From assembly GCF_011604685.1 (NCBI RefSeq), contig NZ_CP050063.1, positions 3,680,501 through 3,744,500 on the forward strand: a stretch of 64,000 bases of DNA, written 5' to 3'. The notes beneath the pieces were generated by a model, which saw only the letters and a program-made list of their open reading frames with translations, had not been told where the DNA came from and did no database searches. Numbering within the stretch: position 1 is the first letter of the stretch; every line of letters starts with the position of its first letter. Shown here piece after piece: positions 36,826 through 45,127 of the stretch. This DNA is from Spirosoma aureum (GTDB lineage: Bacteria; Bacteroidota; Bacteroidia; Cytophagales; Spirosomataceae). A program made the translations under genes and the position numbers.

Positions 36826-36845
36826 TGACTGATTTAAATCAGTCA
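36826..36845. promoter_or_regulatory. Perfect 20-bp palindrome with CTGAT-N4-ATCAG core
   Basis: TGACTGATTTAAATCAGTCA is palindromic over all 20 bases and contains the exact motif at 36829-36842. It is the longest and most symmetrical of these sites. It lies between the leftward DUF998 gene (226 bp from its start) and the rightward surface-protein gene (272 bp from 37114). The rest of the 510-bp gap shows no gene. Confidence 0.6.
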
Positions 36846-37113
36846 GTTATAGTAGGACTTTCATGGTAGCTGTTGACGCAAGGTCTACCTCAACACGTAA
36901 AAGAAACTTTTAGGTTAAGTTCTGATTATTAGCGGTTTGCTGATAAGGATTAGCCAGCGCGTTGATTTCTCTCATCGGTTGCTCTTTCCCTGAAATCTAC
37001 CTTTACGATTTCAGGATTGCCCAAACGCAATTGTCCTCCCCTACGAGTTGATGTTTTGCTGCATTGAGTGGGTCGAACAGAGACTTTTTTTTCATTTCAA
37101 CCGATATTATCCC

Positions 37114-39279
37114 ATGAATTCATTCCAAAAACCGATGGTTGGGTTGCTCCTGTTTTCCTTAATTCAGGTGAACACCTTTGCCCAGACCAATTGGCCAAAA
37201 GAAATTCCGCTGGAAACAGGTGGTAGAATAATCCTGTATCAACTCCAGCCCGAAACGGTTAGCGGCAATCGGTTAACAGCCCGCGCTGCTTTTTCGATCC
37301 GGGAGAAGCGTGGTGATGAACCAATTTTCGGCGCAATGTGGCTCAACGCATCGTTGGATACTGATAAAGCTGAACGGACGGCGAGACTTGAAAGTATACA
37401 AATTACGGAAGCCAAATTTCCAGTTGAGGAAAATCAATCTCAGGTGAACATATTACGGGCATTGCTGCTACAGGAAATACCAAAATGGAAGCTGGATATT
37501 CCCCTGGATGAGCTGATAGTAACAATGGACGGAGCCAGGTCCGGCGATAAAGACCAATTCAAAAATGATCCACCCGAGATTATTTATACACAGCAACCAA
37601 CTAGGCTGGTTTTAATCGATGGTGAACCCTTTATAAAACCAGATGACCAATTGGGGGTGAATCGCCTGCAAAACTCGGCATCACTGATTGTCCAGCAACC
37701 CAACGACAACCTATTTTATTATTACACAAGTCCATTCTGGTATCAGTCAACCGCGATCCTGACTGGCTGGACGCCCTTAAGTAAATGGCCCCGCTGGGTT
37801 AAAAGACTGAACCGGAAAATCAAAAAACTAGAGAAAGAAAATCAGGAACTACCAGCAGACGATTCTGATAATGAGGCAATAGAGCCACCAATCATTACAG
37901 TTAGAACAAAACCCGCTGAGTTAATCCAATCGCTGGGCCAGGCGCAACTAGCGCCCATTCAGGGAACAAACCTGTTGTATGTGGTCAATACGGAGAGCGC
38001 TATTTTCATGGATGTTTCAAGCCAGCTGTATTACGTAGTTCTTTCAGGCCGCTGGTATAGGGCTGCCTCGTTGCAAGGCCGCTGGAGTTTTGTTCCTGCC
38101 GACTCATTACCGGGTGATTTTGCCCAGATTCCAGAAGGCTCGACCAAAGCTGAAGTACTGGCTTATGTGCCCGGAACAGAAGCAGCCAGGGAGGCAATAC
38201 AGGATGCTCAAATTCCCCAGACCGCTAAGGTAGACCGTAAGAAAGCAACTTGTAGAGTTACCTATGATGGTGCCCCTCAGTTTGAGCCTATTGAAGGCAC
38301 CAATTTATTTATAGCCGTAAATGCCTCCAATACGGTACTCAGAGCCAATGCTTCCTTTTATTGCGTAGAAAACGGAGTCTGGTTTATAGCCAATAACCCG
38401 GCTGGCCCATGGGCTGTTTCCGTTGAGCGCCCTATTGATGTCAACAAGATTCCGCCCAGTAGTCCTGCCTATCCGGTCAAATACGTTTATATCTATGACA
38501 TTGACCCCGACTACGTATATATGGGTTATACGGCGGGTTATTCAGGCTGCTACGTATATGGCCCCACCATTCTGTTTGGGACGGGCTTTTATTACAGGCC
38601 CTGGTACGGCAAGGTCTACTTGCCCCGTCCGTTTACCTGGGGGTTTAGCCTGCAGTATAATCCATGGGCTGGCTGGCATTTTGGGTTTGGGCACAGCTGG
38701 TTTACGTTTAGCCCCTGGTTCAATTTCTGGCGATGGTGGGGACCGCCCAGGCACCTTGAACAATTACCCCGTCGATATAACCGTTATCCCAATCAGCCAG
38801 GAGGGCGCAATCCGCGTATAAGCTCCAACAACAACGTCTACCGATACCGAAATGACGTAGTAACCAGGAATTTAGAAAGAGATTATCAGAGCACAACAGA
38901 ACGGCCATCCAACTCACGAACTTACCGACCATTATCTAATAAGGCACAGCCTTCCGGGTATACTCCCTCGCGGCAACCATCCAGGAATTTACCATTTAAA
39001 AGCCCCGGCCAAGCACAGGATACGCCCAATGATGTCTATAGTGACCGGTCTGGGAAAACCTATCAGCGTGACCGGACAGGTAACTGGCAGCAACGTGAAG
39101 GGAAAGGCTGGCGGCCAACGAGCCGGGAAAACAATCCAACTCTTCCGCAGGTACAGCGGGATTACCAGTTACGGGAACGGGGTAGTGGCCGGGTGCGGCA
39201 GCAGCCAGGTGGTTTAGGTCAACCGGCAAAACCAACTCCTCCACGCAAACTATCCGGAACGATTCGATTGCCCAGATAA
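37114..39279 (+). CDS. Large exported protein, carbohydrate-binding V/XII-like
   Basis: The start at 37114 (MNSFQKPMVGLLLFSLIQVN) gives a proper signal peptide ending near residue 24 (TFAQ); the open frame upstream to 37048 has no signal character. It is a protein of about 721 residues. The N-terminal half contains two copies of a ...P.QGTNL.Y..N...........YY......RW.....G.W.FV... module (about 270-350 and 375-450), similar to proteins annotated as carbohydrate-binding family V/XII. A Tyr/Trp/Gly-rich stretch follows (about 470-560, e.g. GYSGCYVYGPTILFGTGFYY). The C-terminal quarter is basic, low-complexity and probably disordered. The function is unknown; it is probably surface-exposed. It may be controlled by the palindrome at 36826. 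Confidence 0.7.
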   Translation: MNSFQKPMVGLLLFSLIQVNTFAQTNWPKEIPLETGGRIILYQLQPETVSGNRLTARAAFSIREKRGDEPIFGAMWLNASLDTDKAERTARLESIQITEAKFPVEENQSQVNILRALLLQEIPKWKLDIPLDELIVTMDGARSGDKDQFKNDPPEIIYTQQPTRLVLIDGEPFIKPDDQLGVNRLQNSASLIVQQPNDNLFYYYTSPFWYQSTAILTGWTPLSKWPRWVKRLNRKIKKLEKENQELPADDSDNEAIEPPIITVRTKPAELIQSLGQAQLAPIQGTNLLYVVNTESAIFMDVSSQLYYVVLSGRWYRAASLQGRWSFVPADSLPGDFAQIPEGSTKAEVLAYVPGTEAAREAIQDAQIPQTAKVDRKKATCRVTYDGAPQFEPIEGTNLFIAVNASNTVLRANASFYCVENGVWFIANNPAGPWAVSVERPIDVNKIPPSSPAYPVKYVYIYDIDPDYVYMGYTAGYSGCYVYGPTILFGTGFYYRPWYGKVYLPRPFTWGFSLQYNPWAGWHFGFGHSWFTFSPWFNFWRWWGPPRHLEQLPRRYNRYPNQPGGRNPRISSNNNVYRYRNDVVTRNLERDYQSTTERPSNSRTYRPLSNKAQPSGYTPSRQPSRNLPFKSPGQAQDTPNDVYSDRSGKTYQRDRTGNWQQREGKGWRPTSRENNPTLPQVQRDYQLRERGSGRVRQQPGGLGQPAKPTPPRKLSGTIRLPR

Positions 39280-39554
39280 TCAGATTGTTATCTAGTATCA
39301 CCTTCCTGGAAGAAGCTAGTTTCTAAAGATGGGAATGAAAAGGTGATAGGCATGATTTACAGTTTATTGATTTCTTACTACACCATGTTTAACCTTCCGT
39401 CGAAGAATCTTAACGTGCTGATATCAATTAGTTAATAAGGTGAGGATACTCACTGTGTATCCGTTCCTTAGGATTCAACTTTGCTATCGAACCTGCTAGC
39501 CAAACTGGCTGGCGTACGATTTTCAATTGTATATAAAACTAAACGTAGTAATCC

Positions 39555-39974
39555 ATGAAACCAGCCTTGCGTAACTCGCTGTTGTCAGCCTTTCCTCAAC
39601 TCTTTGACAACAATTTTTTCGGCACCTCATTTTTCCAGGACAATGACATACCGGCGGTGAATGTCCGGGAAGAAGCCGACCATTTTCAATTGGAAGTCAT
39701 CGCTCCAGGCATGAAAAAGGAGGATTTTAAACTGGCCATGAACGATGGTACACTCACCGTATCGGCCGAAACTAAATCGGAATCCGAAGAGAAAAAAGAT
39801 TCATACCGTCGCAAAGAGTACAGCTACAAGTCTTTTAGCCGAACGTTTAACTTGCCGGAGGGTCTGGAAACCGACACTGCTCAGGCAAATTATGCCGATG
39901 GCGTACTAAAAATCGACCTGAAGAAAAAAGTAGCCATACCCAAACCAGAAACGAAACTCATTCCTATAGACTAG
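39555..39974 (+). CDS. Small heat-shock protein Hsp20/alpha-crystallin
   Basis: 139 residues. The alpha-crystallin domain runs from about residue 33 (PAVNVREEADHFQLEVIAPG) to the end. It includes the MKKEDFKLAMNDGTLTVSAE strand pair and the FSRTFNLPEGLE..A.YADGVLKIDL motif. It is an ATP-independent holdase chaperone induced by stress. The last eight codons, including the stop, lie in the left arm of a 38-bp perfect inverted repeat (39959-40038). The C-terminal I-x-I/V anchoring motif is present only as KLIPID. Confidence 0.93.
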   Translation: MKPALRNSLLSAFPQLFDNNFFGTSFFQDNDIPAVNVREEADHFQLEVIAPGMKKEDFKLAMNDGTLTVSAETKSESEEKKDSYRRKEYSYKSFSRTFNLPEGLETDTAQANYADGVLKIDLKKKVAIPKPETKLIPID

Positions 39975-40038
39975 GGGAAAGAAAACCGAACGTGGTAAAC
40001 ACCACGTTCGGTTTTCTTTCCCCTAGTCTATAGGAATG
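39959..40038. terminator. 38-bp perfect inverted repeat overlapping the hsp20 stop codon
   Basis: The left arm 39959-39996 and the right arm 40001-40038 are exact reverse complements, with a 4-base loop AAAC. The inner 11 bp (CCGAACGTGGT and its complement) followed by GGTTTTCTTTCCC looks like a standard intrinsic terminator. The outer 27 bp are unusual: the right arm duplicates, in inverse, the hsp20 coding tail ATTCCTATAGACTAG. It should terminate transcription from both sides. Confidence 0.92.
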
Positions 40039-40100
40039 CATTTAATGAATAAGAGCTAGATACAAATTGATCGAAAAGGAAGGCAACATAGCCAATCTAT

Positions 40101-40313
40101 ATGATACATAACATTAGCAAAACCGATCGAATTCTGCGAACAGGCATGGCCATTACCCTGCTTGTACTCTTCTCAAAAACAGATGGAAGCTTAACCATGA
40201 ACTGGTTACTGCTGGCTGGCTCCATTTTGCTGTTGAGTAGCAGTATCATTAAATATTGTCCTCTATATCATCTTTTGGATCGTTCGACCCATCCGAAAAA
40301 AAAACATAGCTGA
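40101..40313 (+). CDS. DUF2892 (YgaP-like transmembrane) protein
   Basis: 70 residues. The N-terminal NISKTDRILRTGMAITLLV and the hydrophobic hairpin of two helices (about 14-30 and 35-52) ending in KYCPLYHLL are the DUF2892 pattern, as in the membrane part of YgaP. There is no attached rhodanese domain. It is followed 27 bp later by the bactofilin-like gene, probably co-transcribed. Confidence 0.85.
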   Translation: MIHNISKTDRILRTGMAITLLVLFSKTDGSLTMNWLLLAGSILLLSSSIIKYCPLYHLLDRSTHPKKKHS

Positions 40314-40340
40314 TAGAAATGTCCATCTTAAAATCCAAAA

Positions 40341-41537
40341 ATGACCATGAAAGCTAGTCTATTTCTTCTGTTCGTGCTGTATGCAACCACTACTTATGCT
40401 ATTCGCTATGAGTTTGGTGATCAGGTTACGATTAGCCTACCTTTAGATGGAGATTTATACGTTGCGGGTGGTACAGTTACGATCAATGCACCAATTCGTG
40501 GCGATTTGATAGCTGTGGGTGGAACCATTACGGTTAATGATTCGGTCACGAATGATATTCTATTGGTTGGTGGTACGGTGATCCTGAATGGGTACGTAGG
40601 TGACGATATCCGTTGTCTGGGCGGTAGTTTGCAGGTACTCAAAGGTGCAGGCGGAGACGCCATCCTGGGAGGAGGTACTGTAACTATTGATCGGGATGGT
40701 ATTATTGATGGGAGCCTGCTGTCAGCAGGGGGTAAAATGATTATTAGCGGGCAGATAATGAAAGAGGTAGTGCTAACCTTTGGCTCTCTGGTTCTTGAAG
40801 GTCGGGTAGGGGAAACATTACGCTGTCAGGGTGCAACCGCTACGCTTAATGGTCGTGTAAACGGAAACGCAGTGATATCCGCCAATGAATTTAACGTGGG
40901 TCCGAATGCCCGTTTTGGGCAGGAGGTACGCTATTGGAGACAGAAAGGCAAACTAGCGTTTGGGCATGCAGCGCCACAAAATAAAATCCGTTTTGACAAC
41001 TCACTGGCAATAGAAACTGGACAGGGGCGTCCAGCCATTCTCGCTATCTTGTGGTTTCTAAGTATGGCACTGTTGATGATTTATTTGATCCAGTACTTTT
41101 TTGGGAACCTAATGAAAGCCGCGGGTAAAACACTAACCGAAAAAGCATTGCCGTCTGTAGGAGCTGGTTTTTTATTTTTTATTGCCGTACCCGTAATTAC
41201 GGTACTAGCCTACGCTACGTTGGTTGGTGTGCTATTGGGTGTAATCCTTACGTTCGCCTATATAGTTGCTCTGATGCTGGCTATGGTGATAACCTCAGTT
41301 GTGGCAGCTAACGTATTGAGTATACGTTCAGGTCATCAACCCTGGAGAAGGGGACGATTAGTGTTAACCGCCTTTGGTGTATTTATTTTAATTCAGTCAC
41401 TGGCAATGGTTCCGTTTATTGGCTGGCTGGCCACCCTTCTGTTAGTTACAATGGCTTTTGGAGCTATCCTGCTCAATATTAACTGGAAACAACCGACACA
41501 AATCACCACTGCCCAGATTCAGCCTGCTCTATCCTAA
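40341..41537 (+). CDS. Bactofilin-like polymer-forming domain with C-terminal membrane region
   Basis: 398 residues with a signal peptide (LLFVLYATTTYA/IR). Residues about 25-200 form a beta-helix made of short GG.[VI].[IVL]......GD[LI] repeats (DLYVAGGTVTINAPIRGDLI and following), as in bactofilin or polymer-forming cytoskeletal proteins, but here exported. Residues about 225-385 carry four transmembrane helices (ILAILWFLSMALLMIYLIQY, VGAGFLFFIAVPVITVLAYA, VLLGVILTFAYIVALMLAMV and FGVFILIQSLAMVPFIGWLA). It probably builds an envelope-associated scaffold. It forms a small operon with the DUF2892 gene; the tandem usp gene follows after 76 bp. Confidence 0.8.
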   Translation: MTMKASLFLLFVLYATTTYAIRYEFGDQVTISLPLDGDLYVAGGTVTINAPIRGDLIAVGGTITVNDSVTNDILLVGGTVILNGYVGDDIRCLGGSLQVLKGAGGDAILGGGTVTIDRDGIIDGSLLSAGGKMIISGQIMKEVVLTFGSLVLEGRVGETLRCQGATATLNGRVNGNAVISANEFNVGPNARFGQEVRYWRQKGKLAFGHAAPQNKIRFDNSLAIETGQGRPAILAILWFLSMALLMIYLIQYFFGNLMKAAGKTLTEKALPSVGAGFLFFIAVPVITVLAYATLVGVLLGVILTFAYIVALMLAMVITSVVAANVLSIRSGHQPWRRGRLVLTAFGVFILIQSLAMVPFIGWLATLLLVTMAFGAILLNINWKQPTQITTAQIQPALS

Positions 41538-41613
41538 CGTAACTAAGGATACTTGCCCAAGCGCACAATGAAGATCATGCGACGCAACTCTAACCGAAAA
41601 AAGCAGTACGGGT

Positions 41614-42441
41614 ATGTATAAGATAGTGGCATTAGCCGATTTTTCAGCAGCTTCCGAGCATGCTATTATTTTTGCCCAGGCACTTTTAGCCAACACGGTA
41701 GCTGATTTTTATTTAGTCCACACCGTTGAGCCCCAGTCGACCGACCGAAATGTAGGTATTTTTAAGCAGGCAGAAACCCCACAGTCAGTCGCCAAATCGT
41801 TGCAAGCACTTAAACTTACGTTAATGCAACAACCCGTTCGAACTTCACATACCTATCATACGCGCGTACTGACTGGCAATACAGACCGGGCTGTTGAGAA
41901 TTTACTGAATCAGGAGCACTTCAATTTGATCGTGATTGGGTTAACTGATGCTGGAAGGCATAGTTTTTTTGGCAATCAGGCAACAGAGATGATTCGACAT
42001 GCAAAAGCGAATGTGCTTATCGTTCCTCATATGTCCTTTATTCAGCCGCTTAAACAGATAGTGTTGGCCACTGATTATCTGTCCATCAATACGACTCAAT
42101 CACTTGACTTTTTGAATGAACTAACCACACAGAAAGCGATACAATTGACACTATTGAATATTGTAAATCCTGATAAGCCTAATTTACAGCCATCCGAAAG
42201 CAGTCGGAATTACATTCAGCGGGCTTTAAATACAACTAAGACAGACATATACACAATTTATGACGCAGATACCCGACATGGTCTTAGTGCTTATTTAGAT
42301 AGTTATCAGGTTGATCTTTTGGTGATGATTCCGCATCATAAAAGCTTTTTCGATTTATTGACGAACAATAGCTTGACCCGAGGAATGGTATCCTCACTCC
42401 GGGTTCCTCTATTAACGCTTTATGATCCTGCTATGGATTAG
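41614..42441 (+). CDS. Tandem universal stress protein (UspA family)
   Basis: 275 residues with two Usp domains: MYKIVALADFSAASEHAIIF to NVLIVPHM (about 1-140), then LKQIVLATDYLSINTTQSLD to PLLTLYDPAMD. The first has a partial nucleotide loop (VIGLTDAGRHSFFGNQATEM). It is strongly similar along its length to the product of 14405-15286 (e.g. ..LLVMIPHHKSFFDLL), so the two are paralogues. It is expected to be induced under energy or oxygen limitation. Confidence 0.9.
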   Translation: MYKIVALADFSAASEHAIIFAQALLANTVADFYLVHTVEPQSTDRNVGIFKQAETPQSVAKSLQALKLTLMQQPVRTSHTYHTRVLTGNTDRAVENLLNQEHFNLIVIGLTDAGRHSFFGNQATEMIRHAKANVLIVPHMSFIQPLKQIVLATDYLSINTTQSLDFLNELTTQKAIQLTLLNIVNPDKPNLQPSESSRNYIQRALNTTKTDIYTIYDADTRHGLSAYLDSYQVDLLVMIPHHKSFFDLLTNNSLTRGMVSSLRVPLLTLYDPAMD

Positions 42442-42476
42442 CACTTAACAAATTCAATGACGTATTTACTCTAAAA

Positions 42477-42700
42477 TTAATTTCTACAAACGTCATCACG
42501 GCAACTCAAAACATCGATAATCAGGTCACCCCGGTCGCCCGTTGTGAGGATAAGTACAGTTTCGTCACTCGCCGTCATCAGATTTGGCAACATCATCGCC
42601 CCGGAAACGAAACTGTCGACGGGATTAAAAGCAGGCTTCCACCAATAAAAACATCATCGCTAATCTGTTTAACCGTAGGGTTATGCAACTGTTATTTCAC
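42477..42700 (-). pseudogene. Fragment like the BioD/DRTGG region of phosphate acetyltransferase
   Basis: The minus strand reads LHNPTVKQISDDVFIGGSLL, then after one frameshift FNPVDSFVSGAMMLPNLMTA and TVLILTTGDRGDLIIDVLSC before a stop. The order NPTV..[IV]......G..L......V.GAM.......L...VLITPGDR.DII matches the middle of long-type Pta proteins. Only this 75-residue piece is left. Long Pta makes acetyl phosphate, and its loss would join the loss of adhP, pfkB and fba in this region. The assignment rests on motif pattern only. Confidence 0.45.
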
Positions 42701-43020
42701 GGTATGACCGCTGTAGACAGATTCCCCGGGAAAAGTAAGCCTAACATAGATCACACGTCCGTTAATTGATCGGACTTAACCCGGTTGACCAACAGGCACA
42801 GCACCTGAATATCCAGGTTCTAAAAGGACCGAAAAGTGCTATGCACAGAATGGATTATCTGGGCTGTTGAATTAGTTTCGCCATTTATCACCAGTAGGAG
42901 GGGGGCAATCAGGTTTGGTTATGATCGCATTCGTTTCAAATTCAAACGCAACACCCTCACCCAGAAAATCGCTGGCCTCTATAACCGTAAAATAACAACG
43001 CTCTTCCCTTTTTTATACTT
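42701..43020 (-). other. Degraded coding remnant, family unknown
   Basis: One minus-strand frame shows protein-like sequence with four or five stops: FTVIEASDFLGEGVAFEFET, then EPGYSGAVPVGQPG-stop-VRSINGRVIYVRLTFPGESV. It looks like a former gene rather than chance, since it stays in one frame for over 100 codons with typical composition. I cannot name the family. The rest of the gap to 43342 shows nothing. Confidence 0.3.
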
Positions 43021-43342
43021 GCTGATAATCGTGTCTAGCATTGCTCACTGACGGCTTTTAGGATCATTGTATGTAGGATAAAGGTAAAGGCTTTGATGAG
43101 TGAAGTTTTTGGCAGGAATAGCTATAAACACCGACAAAAACCCAAGCAGAAGCAAAATTGTACTCATTGAAACAAGAAAATATTGATTGCTATGCATCTA
43201 AGTAATGATTTCGCGAGGTTCTAAATCAATTAACTGGTTGAGGAAAGTCAATCTTAGTAATGATGCGTCTCACTGTACACCAGGCTCGTCGGTTCCATCT
43301 TTACGCAAGCTTCAATTCAGGAAAAACAACCTGCATAAACCG

Positions 43343-43771
43343 ATGGAAACGTATACAGGAATTTGGCTTGATCATCGAAAAGCCCTTATTGTCTCATTTA
43401 AAGGTGACTCTGCTACAAGTCATTCCGTCCAGGTTGAGGCACAAAAGCGTCAGCGAATCCACCGAGACGGGCATCCCTATAAAAAAGCGGAGGATCAGGT
43501 AGAGGAACTTACCAGGCATCGGTTAGCCAACTATTACGAGACGATCTGTGCTCAGGTTAAAGATGCATCGGACATCTACATTTTTGGTCCGGGGGAAGCT
43601 AAAACCGAACTGGAAAAAGTACTAAGGAATAAATCAACTTTAGCTGAAAAAATAAAACAGGTTGAACCGGCAGACTACCTAACCGATTATCAGATTATGG
43701 CTCGGGTACGGGAGTTTGCGGCAAAGAGACTGGCGTTTATGCATCCGCTTAACCATCCGTATACTCGTTAA
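43343..43771 (+). CDS. eRF1 domain-like / host-attachment-like protein
   Basis: The start METYTGIWLDHRKALIVSF at 43343 matches the N-terminus of the small proteins related to the translational machinery component (eRF1 domain 2) fold; the open frame upstream to 43205 has no similarity. It is a product of 142 residues. The strand-helix pattern ends with SDIYIFGPGEAKTELEKVL and a final VREFAAKRLAF helix. The biological role is unknown; relatives often occur next to Usp and Hsp20 genes. It is cytosolic. Confidence 0.75.
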   Translation: METYTGIWLDHRKALIVSFKGDSATSHSVQVEAQKRQRIHRDGHPYKKAEDQVEELTRHRLANYYETICAQVKDASDIYIFGPGEAKTELEKVLRNKSTLAEKIKQVEPADYLTDYQIMARVREFAAKRLAFMHPLNHPYTR

Positions 43772-43845
43772 TCGTTTTTCTTCCAGTCTATTTTGTAAAC
43801 GTCAACCATCTCTATTTTTTTAATTCACTTACAACAATTTTAGCA

Positions 43846-44490
43846 ATGAGAGGGCATCTGTTCCGCTTTTTGTTGGTATTGCTTATTCTTTTCGCCAACG
43901 GATGCAGCAGTCGAAAAGGACAAACAATACTGATTAAGGGTTCAGATACAGAAGTGAATCTGGTACTCGATCTGGCCGAAGTGTATATGGCAAAAGATCC
44001 CGCCATTTCGGTGGCCATTACTGGCGGTGGATCTGGGCTGGGCATTGCCGCCCTGTTGAACGGCAAAACCCAGGTGTGTAACTCATCCCGTCCACTCAGT
44101 CAGGACGAAATCAATCTAGCCCGTGAACGGGGTATTGACCTAAGAACGACTGTCTTTGCGATGGATGCAGTGGCAATTATTGTGAATAAAGCCGTAGGGC
44201 TGAACACGATTAGTCTGGAAGAGCTGGCAACAATTTATTCAGGTAACCTGTCCAACTGGCAATCAGTTGGAGGACGAATTGGACTCATTTCCTTATATGG
44301 GCGACAAACAAGCTCTGGCACGTATATTTATTTGAGGGATAAAGTTATTCAACGTGACTATTCGCCAAAAATTCGCGAATTGAATGGTACAGCTCAAGTC
44401 ATTGAGGCTGTCAGCCAGGACCCCCATGGCATTGGGTATGTGGGCGTTGGCTACATCAGTGATATCCCTAAACAAGGTATCTATACATAA
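43846..44490 (+). CDS. PstS-like phosphate-binding lipoprotein, C-terminally truncated
   Basis: 214 residues. A lipoprotein signal (LVLLILFANGCSS) puts the lipidated Cys at about residue 21. GSDTEVNLVLDLAEVYM and ITGGGSGLGIAALLNG are the phosphate-contact segments of PstS-type binding proteins, and YGRQTSSGTYIYLRDKV is the family's R...SGT motif. The sequence stops after GIGYVGVGYISD plus eight residues, where intact relatives continue for about 60-90 residues. No pst permease or ATPase genes are near. It may be a stand-alone binding or sensing protein, or a decaying gene. Confidence 0.78.
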   Translation: MRGHLFRFLLVLLILFANGCSSRKGQTILIKGSDTEVNLVLDLAEVYMAKDPAISVAITGGGSGLGIAALLNGKTQVCNSSRPLSQDEINLARERGIDLRTTVFAMDAVAIIVNKAVGLNTISLEELATIYSGNLSNWQSVGGRIGLISLYGRQTSSGTYIYLRDKVIQRDYSPKIRELNGTAQVIEAVSQDPHGIGYVGVGYISDIPKQGIYT

Positions 44491-45127
44491 GTGAATCGGT
44501 GGTTTCGCTGTAACTTGCTATGCAGCAGTGTCATCTGAGTAGTGAGTACAACTTTGGTTCTACATCTGGAATTTGTGTGTGGACGTCGTTTCGTATCGAA
44601 TAGACGGAACTATGTAAATACCGTGCCTAATAGTTAAAAAGCAGCGATACTATTCTTGTCCGTATACAACGGATAACAGTTGATAGCTATTAAAAATTGA
44701 AGCTGATTTTCCAGAAAGAATCGGACGTTTTTCTGAACGGTCTTGATCGCTAATTACGACAAGTTTAGTTAATGATGATAAATACTCTTTTGTGAACGAT
44801 AACAAATGAACTAATTTATCAAATAAGCCAATATTCGTTGAGTCAATTGCCAGTTTGTTGCCTGGCAATTGACTCAACGAATTGAAGAAGGCAACATGAA
44901 TAAAATCAGCCCCTGAGATGAGTTTCAACCGTTACCTTTGTTTATACTTGCTTATGATTTGAACGTCTTGGCAAAATAAGTAAGCCTGCGGTTTAGCCTT
45001 CCGATTCCAGGGTTTGGATAGTGGATGATGCCAGGTTAGTCAACCCTTGACCCAATCTGCTTTTCAATAGGGCCTTCCGCCTGTTCTCCATTGACTTGTT
45101 GAAGATGGCCAGGACGTTGTGCCAGCT
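44491..45127. other. Gap with a doubtful small open frame
   Basis: A 92-codon minus-strand frame at 44650-44928 opens with TTG just after a stop and has no ATG or family features. It contains a 21-bp inverted repeat (44833-44882). I consider it unproven. The rest of the gap shows no gene. Confidence 0.3.
44833..44882. repeat. 21-bp perfect inverted repeat
   Basis: ATTCGTTGAGTCAATTGCCAG (44833-44853) is exactly complementary to 44862-44882, with an 8-base loop TTTGTTGC. No T-run follows on either strand and no clear gene ends nearby. Confidence 0.85.

Noticed and set aside
42814-42843. Plus-strand QVLKGPKSAM, reminiscent of a TonB-receptor plug
   Set aside because: The similarity is about ten residues only, and the opposite strand reads as a longer coding remnant in one frame.
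44650-44928. 92-codon minus-strand open frame
   Set aside because: It has only a TTG start directly after a stop, no family resemblance, and a 21-bp inverted repeat in the middle; not supported as a gene.
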